64,000 nt of DNA from Acidimicrobium ferrooxidans (GCA_020723485.1 DYIU01000004.1:234448-298447), one strand, 5' to 3'. Counted from the stretch's first letter, positions 1-8,077 are shown. Notes: a model not told the origin generated them from the sequence alone. Program-made: numbers and translations.

Positions 1-12
1 GGTCCTGACGCG

Positions 13-714
13 ATGCCGGACACCGGGGACAACCTGAACATCCTTTTCATCTGCGCGGGCAACATCATGCGCAGCGTGATATCCGAGTGCCTCCTTCTGG
101 CGCGGGCCTCGGAGCTGCTGGGACCCAACGCCTGCGTGATCACGTCCGAATCCTGCGGCCTCGAGGCCGAGCAGGACGCCCCGCCGCACGGCGACGCGCG
201 GATGGCTCTCGAATACCTGGGGGTGCCGATGCTCGACACCGCCGCGGCCCGGGCGGACGAGTACCACATGAGGCGCTGCGACCTCGCGGTCACCATGACG
301 CGCCAGCAGTCCTACATCCTCGCGAACAGGTTCGGCGAGCAGATGCGCAAGTACTTCTCTATGATGGAGATCAACGGGGCGATAGAGACGCTCCTCGAGC
401 TCAGGGGGGTCAGCCAGGGAGACCGGGACTGGGCGGCGGAGGCGCGCGGCCTTCCCCGCGAGGAGCTCGCGAGGAAGTTGAAGGGCGCGGCCGGGGCGCT
501 GCAGAGCGCGGAGCGAGTACTGATGAGGCCGCTCGCCGGGGTGCCGCTGAACATCGTGGAGCTCCTCACCCTGTTCTCACCGTGCTTCCACCAGGTGAGC
601 GGCGTACACGACCCCATAGGGGGCACCGCCGAGGAGACCTACCGCTGCGCGAGGTTACTGGACGAGCAGGTCACGCTCCTGCTCAACGGCCTCCTCGCCC
701 TCGCCCTGACCTGA
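13..714 (+). CDS. Low-molecular-weight protein tyrosine phosphatase family protein
   Basis: The N-terminus carries the LMW-PTP/arsenate reductase P-loop CAGNIMRS (CX5R-S) after a hydrophobic strand, and a DP dipeptide near residue 200 (VHDPIGG) fits the general-acid Asp of the family. At 233 aa it is clearly longer than the usual ~150 aa; the extra sequence is a mostly helical insertion at about residues 105-185. It should act in the cytoplasm as a phosphotyrosine (or related phosphoester) hydrolase; the substrate is unknown. The frame stays open to the window edge, so the true start could lie upstream; the ATG at 13 has no strong ribosome binding site. It converges on rdgB. Confidence 0.75.
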   Translation: MPDTGDNLNILFICAGNIMRSVISECLLLARASELLGPNACVITSESCGLEAEQDAPPHGDARMALEYLGVPMLDTAAARADEYHMRRCDLAVTMTRQQSYILANRFGEQMRKYFSMMEINGAIETLLELRGVSQGDRDWAAEARGLPREELARKLKGAAGALQSAERVLMRPLAGVPLNIVELLTLFSPCFHQVSGVHDPIGGTAEETYRCARLLDEQVTLLLNGLLALALT

Positions 715-740
715 CAATCGGGTCCTCACGAGTGTGTCGC

Positions 741-901
741 GCCGCAGGTTTGAATCACACTGGCAACAGTTGTTGACAGAAGTGGTCCCTGACCACGGAA
801 TTCACCCAAACCGGGGCACGAAAGCCGCAACGGGCGTTCCTCCTGTTGTTCTGAATAACATTTGATGAGTACTGTTAACTTTTGAGATTCAAACCTGCGG
901 C
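741..901. repeat. Inverted repeat, 16-bp arms
   Basis: Arms at 741-756 (GCCGCAGGTTTGAATC) and 886-901 are perfect reverse complements separated by 129 bp. They occupy the gap between the convergent phosphatase gene and rdgB, which holds no credible ORF. It may be a small non-autonomous element or a long-range transcript hairpin; no target duplication is evident. Confidence 0.6.
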
Positions 902-953
902 TCGTGTCCTTAATCGAGTTCACGCGTAATAAGATTAGGCTTGACCTCAATAT

Positions 954-1559
954 TCATTGCAGGACTTGTCCCCCTTCGTGCTCGAGGAACTGGCGCATCG
1001 CTCGGAGCGCCTTGCCGCGGTGGCTTATCGCGTTCTTCTCCTCCAGGGTGAGCTCGGCCATCGACCGTTCGAAGCCTGCAGGCAGGAATACGGGGTCGTA
1101 CCCAAAGCCTCCAGACCCCCGCCTCTCCTCGAGGATAACGCCTTCGCATTCACCGTGAGCCAGGCGCTCCTCACCGCCGGGGATCACCAGCGCTATGACG
1201 CAGGCGAACCGGGCGGTCCGTGCCGCCGCCGGGACGCCTTCGAGCTCGGAGAGCAGCCTGTCCATGTTGCGCTCCGGGTCGCCCTCGGGCCCCGCGTACC
1301 GCGAGGAGCTCACGCCCGGCCGGCCGCCGAGACGGTCCACCAGGAGTCCGGAGTCGTCCGCGAGCGCGGGGCTGCCGAAACGCTCCGCCACGGCGCGGGC
1401 CTTGATGAGGGCGTTCTCCTCGAGCGTCGCGCCGGTCTCCTCAGGCTCGGGGAACTCGTCGAAATCCTCGAAGTTGAGCAGCCGCAGGCCGGGCATCGAG
1501 AGCGCCTCTTCTATCTCGCGGATCTTTCCCTTGTTCCGCGTGGCTATGATCAGTTCCAT
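954..1559 (-). CDS. rdgB: XTP/dITP diphosphatase (HAM1/RdgB)
   Basis: This 201-aa protein opens with IIATRNKGKIREIEE, the HAM1/RdgB nucleotide-binding signature, and has the family's DDSGL motif near residue 68 and the FGYDPVF region near residue 150. The length matches the family. It hydrolyses non-canonical purine triphosphates (dITP, XTP) to monophosphates and so cleans the nucleotide pool. It is the last gene of a minus-strand run murI-MBL-rph-rdgB, 31 nt after rph; rph-rdgB adjacency is very common in bacteria. ATG start. Confidence 0.95.
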   Translation of the reverse strand: MELIIATRNKGKIREIEEALSMPGLRLLNFEDFDEFPEPEETGATLEENALIKARAVAERFGSPALADDSGLLVDRLGGRPGVSSSRYAGPEGDPERNMDRLLSELEGVPAAARTARFACVIALVIPGGEERLAHGECEGVILEERRGSGGFGYDPVFLPAGFERSMAELTLEEKNAISHRGKALRAMRQFLEHEGGQVLQ

Positions 1560-1590
1560 GAATCTGTCCGCGGGGTGGGCACGGCCCGGC

Positions 1591-2316
1591 TCATGCCTCG
1601 TCCGCCAGGAGCGTCTTCTGGTATTCGATTAGCTCCGAGATGCCCGAAAGACCCATTTCCACCATTGTTTCCAAGTCCGCGCGCTTCAGAGCCTTCCTCT
1701 CGGAGGTGCCCTGAATCTCGATGATCTCCCCGGAGTCGTTAGCTACCAGGTTGAGGTCCACCTCCGCGTGGAAGTCCTCCTCGAAGCACAGGTCCAGGCA
1801 CGGGACGCCGTTCAGCACCCCGACGCTGACCGCGGCCAGGTGGCCTGTTGCCGGGTCCGTAGAGATGGCGCCCTCGTCGATCATCGTCCGGAACGCGTCG
1901 CGAAGGGCGACGTAAGCCCCGGTAATGGCAGCGGTACGCGTGCCGCCGTCGGCCTCTATTACGTCGCAGTCCACCCAGAAAGTCCTGTCCGGGAAGGCGG
2001 AGAGGTCAGTGACGGCCCGGAGCGAGCGCCCTATCAGGCGCTGTATCTCCATGGTGCGACCCCCCTGCCGGCCCAGGACCGCCTCCCTCTTGCTGCGCTC
2101 GGAGGTGGCCCGCGGGAGCATTGAGTACTCTGCGGTCACCCAGCCGCTGCCAGTGCCCTTGCAGTGCGCGGGGACGTTCTCCTCGAAGGTGACCGCGCAC
2201 ACGACGCGGGTGCGACCGAGCTCCATCAGGACCGAACCCTCCGCGTGCGGAATGTAGTTCCTGGTCATCCTGACCTCTCTCATCTGGTCGGGCCGCCTGC
2301 CGTCCGTCCTTATCAA
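1591..2316 (-). CDS. rph: Ribonuclease PH
   Basis: This 241-aa protein begins RTDGRRPDQMREV, the hallmark N-terminus of RNase PH, followed by the conserved KGTGSGWVTAEYSMLPRAT region around residues 50-70 and the RIGRSLRAV-type segment (LIGRSLRAVTDL). It trims tRNA 3' ends phosphorolytically. The start is TTG, preceded by AAAGGGGA, and lies 15 nt after the upstream MBL hydrolase stop, so the genes are probably co-transcribed and followed by rdgB. Confidence 0.95.
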   Translation of the reverse strand: MIRTDGRRPDQMREVRMTRNYIPHAEGSVLMELGRTRVVCAVTFEENVPAHCKGTGSGWVTAEYSMLPRATSERSKREAVLGRQGGRTMEIQRLIGRSLRAVTDLSAFPDRTFWVDCDVIEADGGTRTAAITGAYVALRDAFRTMIDEGAISTDPATGHLAAVSVGVLNGVPCLDLCFEEDFHAEVDLNLVANDSGEIIEIQGTSERKALKRADLETMVEMGLSGISELIEYQKTLLADEA

Positions 2317-2331
2317 GGCATCCCCTTTCGA

Positions 2332-3105
2332 CTAGGTCGCGACCGGGTATGGCCCAACGTAGAGAGTGAGCCCTTCGGTCGCGAGGTCCACAGTTCCTCC
2401 GTACTCCGCGCCGGCGTCCTCCACCGCCCTGCCGCCGTCGAGAGTCGGCCACAGGTGCGTGAGCACCAGTGCGCCGACCCCCGCCTCCGCCGCTATCCGG
2501 CCCGCCTCCTTGCCCGAGAGGTGCCCCGGCAGCTTCACCGGCAGTTCGCTGGTGAACGTGGATTCGCAGATGAACAAGTCCGCCCCGGAGGCGAGCTCCA
2601 GGAGCGCATCGCTCTGGTCTGTGTCCCCCGAGTAGCACACCGAGCGGCCTTCCGCGCTCACCCGGAAGCCGAACGAGTTGTCTATGTGGCTGACCGGGAG
2701 GGACCTGACCTCGAAGCCCGCGAATTCCAGCTCTACGCCGGAGCCCATGTTGATTATCTCGAGCGTTTCCATGAACACCGGCCGGCTCTCCTCGTAGATG
2801 ACCATCCCGATGTGCTCGGCGGCACCGGGGGGCGCGAGGAGGGGCAGGGGCTCAAGCGGCCGCGGCCAGAACCTCCTGGCTGTCAGCAGCCCGTAGATGT
2901 CCATGTAGTGGTCGTAATGCAGGTGAGAGATGGCAAGGCCCCCGAGCGTGTCGGCGTCCCGGTACTTGAGCAGGTTGGAGAGGGCGCCCGACCCGAGGTC
3001 GAGAGCCAGCGAATGCTCCCCGCTTTCGAGCAGGTAGCTGCTGCACGCCTTGCCGGCCCCCGCATACCCGCCGGAACTGCCCAGTACTGTGACCTTAAAG
3101 CTCAT
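2332..3105 (-). CDS. MBL-fold metal-dependent hydrolase (RNase Z-like)
   Basis: This 257-aa protein has the metallo-beta-lactamase metal-binding motif SHLHYDHYMD (HxHxDH) at about residue 60 and a later D (YSGDTDQSD) and H (LTHLWP). The N-terminal strand MSFKVTVLGSSGGY matches the short RNase Z/phosphodiesterase-like MBL family. I chose the ATG at 3105 instead of an earlier in-frame start at 3144 because MSFKV is the natural family start and gives an 11-nt overlap with murI. The substrate (tRNA precursor, cyclic nucleotide or other phosphodiester) cannot be decided from sequence. Confidence 0.85.
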   Translation of the reverse strand: MSFKVTVLGSSGGYAGAGKACSSYLLESGEHSLALDLGSGALSNLLKYRDADTLGGLAISHLHYDHYMDIYGLLTARRFWPRPLEPLPLLAPPGAAEHIGMVIYEESRPVFMETLEIINMGSGVELEFAGFEVRSLPVSHIDNSFGFRVSAEGRSVCYSGDTDQSDALLELASGADLFICESTFTSELPVKLPGHLSGKEAGRIAAEAGVGALVLTHLWPTLDGGRAVEDAGAEYGGTVDLATEGLTLYVGPYPVAT

Positions 3106-3964
3106 CGCCCTCGACCCCCATAGACCCCTCGGGGGCCGGTTCAAGGTCCAGTTCCGGGTGCAGGTCGAAATCGAGGCTCACGTGACTGACGTCGCTCACC
3201 TCCGGCCCCAGGAACAGCCTCCCCAGCGTTACCGACTTCTCGACGTCCCCGGTCGTGAGGAAGACGTGCCGCCCCGGCCCGTCCTCCCTCAACCAGCCCA
3301 GCCGGTCCAGGATGTCCTCCACCTCCGAGGCGGTCTCGTCGGCGCTGCTTATGAGTATCACGTCCGGGCCCACCGCCTGGTGCAGCAGGCCCTCGAGCAG
3401 CGGGTAATGGGTACAGCCCATGATGAGCGTATCTATTCCCGACTCCAGCATCGGCTCCAGGTGACCCATCGCTATCTCCATGATATGGTCGCCGCTGACC
3501 TCACCGCGCTCGACGAACTCGACGAACTCGGGGCAGGCCCGGCTGAACACCCTCGCCCTGGAGTCGAGCCTGGCGATGGCGCGTTCGTACGACCCGCTCC
3601 CGATAGTGCACCTGGTGCCTATGACGCCGATGTTGAGCCGCCTGGACCGCCGGAGCGCCGCGCGCGCCCCGGGCGCAATCACGCCGACGACCGGGATGTT
3701 GTAGTCACGCTGGGCCTCCTCGAGAACGGCCGCGGTCGCCGAGTTACAGGCTATGACGACCATCTTCACGTCGAAGCCGAGCAGGTAATCGATTATCTCC
3801 CTGGCGAACCGGCGGACCTCGTCGATGTCCCTGGGCCCGTACGGCCCCCGGGCGTCGTCACCCAGGTAGATGACGTGCTCGCGCGGCAGTCTGTCGATGA
3901 CCGACCTCATCACGGTAAGGCCACCGAGGCCGCTGTCGAACATCCCTATCGGCCTGTCCTTCAT
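3095..3964 (-). CDS. murI: Glutamate racemase
   Basis: This 289-aa protein begins PIGMFDSGLGGLTV, the MurI signature, and contains the two catalytic cysteines in IACNSATAA (about residue 74) and MGCTHYPLL (about residue 188). It interconverts L- and D-glutamate, supplying D-Glu for peptidoglycan. Its end overlaps the MBL gene by 11 nt, and it heads the run murI-MBL-rph-rdgB. A C-terminal extension of about 25 acidic residues is not part of the catalytic core. Confidence 0.95.
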   Translation of the reverse strand: MKDRPIGMFDSGLGGLTVMRSVIDRLPREHVIYLGDDARGPYGPRDIDEVRRFAREIIDYLLGFDVKMVVIACNSATAAVLEEAQRDYNIPVVGVIAPGARAALRRSRRLNIGVIGTRCTIGSGSYERAIARLDSRARVFSRACPEFVEFVERGEVSGDHIMEIAMGHLEPMLESGIDTLIMGCTHYPLLEGLLHQAVGPDVILISSADETASEVEDILDRLGWLREDGPGRHVFLTTGDVEKSVTLGRLFLGPEVSDVSHVSLDFDLHPELDLEPAPEGSMGVEGDEL

Positions 3965-4040
3965 CTGCGCACCGCTCTCTAGAGATTCTCTGACGTTACG
4001 GAATGTCTATTATCGCCCAGAAAGAGCGGTGAGAGAAATA

Positions 4041-4067
4041 GAGGGCGGGCCCGGGGGCCCGCCCTCT
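4041..4067 (-). terminator. Terminator hairpin after the glutamine synthetase gene
   Basis: An 11-bp GC stem (GAGGGCGGGCC paired with its complement) with a short loop sits 29 nt beyond the glutamine synthetase stop. On the minus strand it is followed by a moderately T-rich stretch, consistent with intrinsic termination ahead of murI. Confidence 0.75.
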
Positions 4068-4095
4068 CACTCGTTGTCAGCCTGCGCACGGCGCG

Positions 4096-5592
4096 CTACG
4101 AGCAGTGCAGGTACTCCTCTACGAGCCTCTCGATCTCCTCGTCCTTGCCGTACAGCCGCTCGCTCAGGTCCTTGTCGTCGTAACTCTTAAGCATGTCCAC
4201 GACGCCGTCTATAAGTACCGGGGAGAAAACCCCGTCCGCCTCGTACACGGCCCTGTCTGCGAGCAGGCACTCGGCCGACTCCCAGCAGGAAGCGGGGAGC
4301 TGCGGCAGCCTGTCCCTGACGTCGCTGTGCTCGTCCTCGAAGATGTTCACGCCGGCGTACAGGTTGTTGGCATACTCGATAGCGTTCTCCATCTCCATGC
4401 CGTACTTCGCCGCCACCGCCAGGCCCGCCAGGAGGAAGTATATGTTCGCCGAGCCGTCCGGCGAGCGGAACTCCACGGTCTGGTTGTCGACCGCGGTCTC
4501 CAGGTCGTCGGTCTCCTGGGGGTTGGCGTCCTTTACCATGTCGCCCACGCCCAGCCAGCCCAGCGGAACCCTCACCAGCGTGGAGCGGTTCCTGTCGCCC
4601 CAGCAGATGTTGGTGGGAGCCTCCTGGTGCGGGACCAGGCGCAGGTACGAGAGCGGGACCGTGTTGCCGAACGCGGTCATCGACCTTGCCATGCTCAGGT
4701 AGCCCGCGATCATCCTCCTGGCCGTATCGCTCAGCCGGTGGCCATCCACCAGCACGTTCTGCTTGCCCTTCATAAGCTTGGAATGGATGTGCAGGCCGCT
4801 GCCGGCGTGGCCGACCACCACCTTAGGCGCGAAGCTTATGGGCACCTTGTGCTTGTAGCCGGTCATGCGCAGGATGTACTTGGCTATGACTATCTCGTCC
4901 GCGGCGTCCTCAAGCGGCACGGGGGTGAACTCTATCTCGTGCTGCTCCATGTCCTGGTACTCGCCGCTGATGAAGCCCACCTCGGTGTGGCCGTACTTGA
5001 TGGTCCCGCCGGACTGGGCGATGGTCTCCATCGCCTCGCGCCTCAGGAGCTCCCACTTCGAGAACGGGGAGGACTCGTGGTATCCCTTCTGCGGGTCGGG
5101 CGGGTAAACTTCCTGCTTGTCGGAGAAGACGTAGTACTCGAGCTCGCCCATCGCCTCAAGGCTCATCCCCGTCTTCTCCTTGAGCGCCTGGTGCGCCTTG
5201 CGCAGCACGCTCTCCGGGGAGCTCGGCAGGGGCTCGCCCTCGTTCGTGTAGTACGAGCAGAGGATGTCGAGCGCCGGGATGTTCGAGAACGGGTTCACGT
5301 ACGCGGTCTTGAACCGAGGTATGACGTAGAGGTCGCTCGAAGCGGCGTCTATGTAGGGGAAGAGGCTCGAGCCGTCCACCCTCTCCCCGACGGAGAGGAG
5401 GCTGTCGAGCTGGGCCTTGTTGTTGATGACGAAGTTGAGCTGCTTGAGCCTCCCGTCACCGCCCACGTAACGGAAGTTGACCATCCGTATCTCGTTCGCC
5501 TCGATGAAACGGATTATGTCCCTCTTGGTGAACTCGTAGGGAGGTTTGCCCAGGAACTGGACGAGCTTGTTCGGACTCATCTGAATCTCCAT
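4096..5592 (-). CDS. Glutamine synthetase family protein (type I-like)
   Basis: This 498-aa protein has the type I glutamine synthetase landmarks in order: DGSS near residue 74, metal ligand E in GELEYYVF, metal-site TEVG and EQHEIEF, HAGSGLHIH, the substrate/ATP arginines in RLVPHQEAPTNICWGDRNRS, and EFRSPDGSAN. About seven extra residues sit between TEVG and EQHEIEF, where the classic enzyme has a tight loop. NLYAGVN replaces the NLYDLPPEE adenylylation-site motif, so control by adenylylation is unlikely. It has its own promoter and terminator. It most likely ligates ammonia to glutamate, but a related gamma-glutamyl ligase role is possible. Confidence 0.85.
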   Translation of the reverse strand: MEIQMSPNKLVQFLGKPPYEFTKRDIIRFIEANEIRMVNFRYVGGDGRLKQLNFVINNKAQLDSLLSVGERVDGSSLFPYIDAASSDLYVIPRFKTAYVNPFSNIPALDILCSYYTNEGEPLPSSPESVLRKAHQALKEKTGMSLEAMGELEYYVFSDKQEVYPPDPQKGYHESSPFSKWELLRREAMETIAQSGGTIKYGHTEVGFISGEYQDMEQHEIEFTPVPLEDAADEIVIAKYILRMTGYKHKVPISFAPKVVVGHAGSGLHIHSKLMKGKQNVLVDGHRLSDTARRMIAGYLSMARSMTAFGNTVPLSYLRLVPHQEAPTNICWGDRNRSTLVRVPLGWLGVGDMVKDANPQETDDLETAVDNQTVEFRSPDGSANIYFLLAGLAVAAKYGMEMENAIEYANNLYAGVNIFEDEHSDVRDRLPQLPASCWESAECLLADRAVYEADGVFSPVLIDGVVDMLKSYDDKDLSERLYGKDEEIERLVEEYLHCS

Positions 5593-5691
5593 CGATTCCC
5601 CTCTCTTTCCACATTGAAAGTGGGTGCGCGGAACCCCTTTTCAGCATTAACGCCGTTGTTATCGCTGATTGCCCCGCCGTTGGTTGGAAGC

Positions 5692-5721
5692 ATTATAGGG
5701 GCAGCCGCCGCGGGCCTGCAA
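5692..5721 (-). promoter_or_regulatory. Sigma-70-type promoter of the glutamine synthetase gene
   Basis: On the minus strand a perfect TATAAT (5697-5692) lies 18 nt after TTGCAG (5721-5716). The predicted transcript has a 5' leader of about 90 nt. I found no clear match to the published glutamine-riboswitch core in it. Confidence 0.65.
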
Positions 5722-5843
5722 GCTTTTTCTGCGGCCGGTGTTGACCGGGACGGGTGAATGGCAAAGACTCTTAGTCGTCCGGGCCCTCGGCTCGCTCCGG
5801 GGCCCGACAGTCAATGTCACCGGCATCACGGGAGGTTTTCAGC

Positions 5844-6827
5844 ATGAAGGCACTGGTCACCGGCGCGGGAGGAATGATCGGGACCGCGCTGTGCAAGCGG
5901 CTCCTGGGGCGCGGCGACAAGGTCCGGGGGCTGTTCCTGCCGGACGAGACGGACCGCGGAGGTCTCTCGGAACTCGGCGTCGAGATTGTCAGGGGGAATA
6001 TCTGCACGCCCTCTACCATAGACGGGATGGCCGAGGGCTGTGACGTCGCCTTCCACCTCGCCGGGAGGGTAGAGGAGTGGGGACGGCGCAGCCTGTTCCG
6101 CGAATCGCACCTGGTGGGCACCACAAACGTGGTCCGCGAATGCGTGGGGAAGGTGGACCGGTTCGTGTACTTCAGCTCGATAGCTTACTACGGCCCCGCA
6201 CCCGCCGCCGGCAAGAAGGAGGACGCCGAGCCTGTGATGCCCGGGCTCCCGTACCCCGACATGAAGGCGGCATGCGAGCGCGTGGTGCGATACTACTCGG
6301 TGGAGCGCGGTCTCAAGTACACGATAATAAGGCCGGACAACGTCATCGGCCCGAGGAGCGCCCACATACGCAACGTGGTGGACAGCTTCCTCAAGGGGCC
6401 GGTCCCCCTGGTGGAAGGAGGCAGCGCCAACGCCAGCTTCGTCTACCTCGAGAACCTTGTGGACGGGGTGCTGCTCGCCGCCGACTCCGAGAAAGCGGTC
6501 AACCGCGCATACAACTTCGTGGACGACTTCGAGGTGACCTGGGGCGAGTACATGACGATGGTGGGAGCGCTTGTGGGCAAGAAGCCCATGTTCTCGCTCT
6601 CGTACAAGCAGGCTTACGCTATTGCGTGGCTGGCGGAGTACCTGTTCATGCCGTTCGGCAAGCGCCCCCCGTTCACGCGCTTCGCCGTGAGCATCATCGG
6701 CCAGGACAACCACGTGGACACCACCCGCGCCCGCGAGGAGCTCGGCTGGAAGACGCGGGTCCAGTGGCCGGAGGTCTGGGCGGAGCTCGAGGCGTGGGTG
6801 AAGAAGGAGTTTCCGGAGGCCTTGTAG
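5844..6827 (+). CDS. NAD-dependent epimerase/dehydratase (extended SDR)
   Basis: This 327-aa protein starts MKALVTGAGGMIGTALCKRL, with the GxxGxxG Rossmann motif of extended SDRs. The expected YxxxK is not cleanly present: the segment is SSIAYYGPAP followed by PYPDMKAACE, where Y-P-D-M-K supplies the Y-x3-K pair. The family includes sugar-nucleotide epimerases and 3-beta-hydroxysteroid dehydrogenase-like enzymes, and the late motif FAVSIIGQDNHVDTTRAREELGW resembles the latter. The ATG at 5844 follows GGGAGGTTTTCAGC. It is a single-gene plus-strand unit between glutamine synthetase and ssrA. Confidence 0.8.
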   Translation: MKALVTGAGGMIGTALCKRLLGRGDKVRGLFLPDETDRGGLSELGVEIVRGNICTPSTIDGMAEGCDVAFHLAGRVEEWGRRSLFRESHLVGTTNVVRECVGKVDRFVYFSSIAYYGPAPAAGKKEDAEPVMPGLPYPDMKAACERVVRYYSVERGLKYTIIRPDNVIGPRSAHIRNVVDSFLKGPVPLVEGGSANASFVYLENLVDGVLLAADSEKAVNRAYNFVDDFEVTWGEYMTMVGALVGKKPMFSLSYKQAYAIAWLAEYLFMPFGKRPPFTRFAVSIIGQDNHVDTTRAREELGWKTRVQWPEVWAELEAWVKKEFPEAL

Positions 6828-6872
6828 CGGAGTAAAACAGGTGCTTCGGTAAGTCACAGTCCACAGTGTGAC

Positions 6873-7110
6873 AGTCGAACCCCCGTCCGTCGCTGCGCTC
6901 CTCGCAGGGGCTCGTCGCTCCGCTTCCACAAGGGGGGACTCTCGTCCCCCCTAGTGCGCTCGCTATCGCTCGCTGTTACCCCCCTGATGTTGGATTGTGG
7001 GGGGGATACTCCCCCCACAAAAGAAGACCCCCCCTGACGGGGGTTCGACTCCCCCCCGGTAAGGGGATCGCTGAAGTATGGTGGAGGCGGGGGGAGTCGA
7101 ACCCCCGTCC
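6873..7110. repeat. Direct and inverted repeats of the ssrA 3' end
   Basis: The 16-mer AGTCGAACCCCCGTCC from the tmRNA T-arm (7095-7110) recurs as a direct repeat at 6873-6888, 222 bp away. A 21-bp copy in inverted orientation lies at 7036-7056. The stretch between them (6889-7035) is low-complexity GC sequence without an ORF. tmRNA 3' ends are common integrase targets, so this may be the remnant of an excised or decayed integrated element; it could also be local duplication. Confidence 0.6.
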
Positions 7111-7427
7111 AGAAGAGCCTCAGCCGTGGTCTCTACGAGCGTGTCCCGCGGTTTAAAGTCTCGCAGGCGGTCCGGCCCGCGGGCGGCCTCGCCGTCGCCA
7201 GTCCCGGAAAAGTTTCGCCCCCGCGCCGTCGGGACCCCGGCGCCGGGGCTATCCTGCTGACGTCGCCCTACCCGGGGCCGCAGGCACTCACCCGGGGGAC
7301 GTGGCTACCTAAGCAGCCAGAGCCAATTCAGAATCGGCGTTTGGTTTTTTCCAACAGTTTCACGAGATGTTGGAGCTCGACTCGCACCAGAGCCTCTAAT
7401 CACTCCTGTCGAAACCGTATCGCCCCC
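7079..7427 (-). ncRNA. ssrA: Transfer-messenger RNA (tmRNA)
   Basis: The 5' end GGGGGCGATACGGTTTCGAC pairs with the 3' end CGCCTCC-ACCA to form the tRNA-like acceptor stem, and the 3' domain carries the T-arm GGACGGGGGTTCGACTCC. CCA is encoded. The tag reading frame ends ADSELALAA then TAG (codons 7338-7312, stop 7311-7309), the usual hydrophobic degron; the exact resume codon upstream of this is not certain. Length is about 349 nt. It lies 54 nt downstream of smpB, its protein partner in rescue of stalled ribosomes. Confidence 0.95.
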
Positions 7428-7481
7428 ATGTTCTTCTTCGCGCCGAGGATCGGCACCCCGGCTCCAGTTCCAGTATAAACC

Positions 7482-7967
7482 CTATTCGGAGCCGCCGCCG
7501 CGACCCCTCTCGCGCACCGCCCGCTCCATCTCGCGGTCCGCGTCCTTCCGCGCGATGTCGCGGCGCTTATCGTACTTGCGCTTGCCCCGAGCCAGCCCCA
7601 GCTCGACCTTTGCCCTGCCGTCCTTGAGGTACAGCCTGAGCGCGACCAGCGTATACCCCTTCTCCGTTATCCTCCCGGTGAGCCGCTTTATCTGGTCCTT
7701 GTGCAGCAAGAGCTTGCGAGGTCGCCTCTCTTCGTGCCCGAAGTGCGATGCCTGGACATACGGCGATATGCTCATCTCGTAGAGCCATATCTCGCCTCCC
7801 TCAACCGTCGCGTACGCGTCGCGCATGGAGGCCCTTCCCTCACGTATAGACTTTATCTCGCTCCCGACCAGTACTATGCCCGCCTCCAGCTTCTCCTCTA
7901 CCTCGTAGTCGCGGAGAGCCTTGCGGTTGGTAGCCTTGACCTGAATCCCGGTCCTCTGAACTGCCAT
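7482..7967 (-). CDS. smpB: SsrA-binding protein SmpB
   Basis: This 161-aa protein has the canonical SmpB features: NRKALRDYEVEEKLEAGIVL, GSEIKSIREGRASMRDAY, and a basic C-terminal tail KRKYDKRRDIARKD that enters the ribosomal A site. It binds tmRNA for trans-translation. It directly precedes ssrA on the same strand. An extended -10 element ends 7 nt before the ATG, so the mRNA may be leaderless. Confidence 0.97.
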   Translation of the reverse strand: MAVQRTGIQVKATNRKALRDYEVEEKLEAGIVLVGSEIKSIREGRASMRDAYATVEGGEIWLYEMSISPYVQASHFGHEERRPRKLLLHKDQIKRLTGRITEKGYTLVALRLYLKDGRAKVELGLARGKRKYDKRRDIARKDADREMERAVRERGRGGGSE

Positions 7968-7973
7968 GCCCAG

Positions 7974-7982
7974 AGTATAGCA
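7974..7982 (-). promoter_or_regulatory. Extended -10 promoter of smpB, possibly leaderless
   Basis: TGCTATACT on the minus strand (7982-7974) is an extended -10 element with no good -35. Its usual +1 position coincides with the A of the smpB ATG at 7967, and no ribosome binding site precedes that ATG. Confidence 0.45.
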
Positions 7983-8036
7983 TTGAGGGAATGTGGTGAT
8001 TGACGGGAGTCAGTCACCGCGGCGCCTGCAGCGCCC

Positions 8037-8077
8037 ACTTGAATCTGCGGCCTGACCCCGGAAGTTAAGTGTCAGGC
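8037..8077. repeat. Degenerate CGGGGTCAGG palindromic element
   Basis: GCCTGAC (8050-8056) pairs with GTCAGGC (8071-8077), and the flanks ACTTGAATC and TTAAGT match the arms of the element at 41296-41380. It overlaps the stop codon of the ctp peptidase gene (8072-8074) and could act as its terminator hairpin. Confidence 0.5.

Noticed and set aside
741-756. tRNA T-arm-like sequence GCAGGTTTGAATC
   Set aside because: No matching 3' T-stem, acceptor or anticodon arm can be built around it.
5593-5691. Glutamine riboswitch in the glutamine synthetase leader
   Set aside because: The leader does not show the conserved core that I would expect; only the promoter is supported.
4105-5757. Long plus-strand open frames opposite glutamine synthetase and similar ones opposite secA, pgm and the glycyl radical enzyme
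   Set aside because: High GC leaves long antisense frames; none has a plausible fold, start site or codon use.
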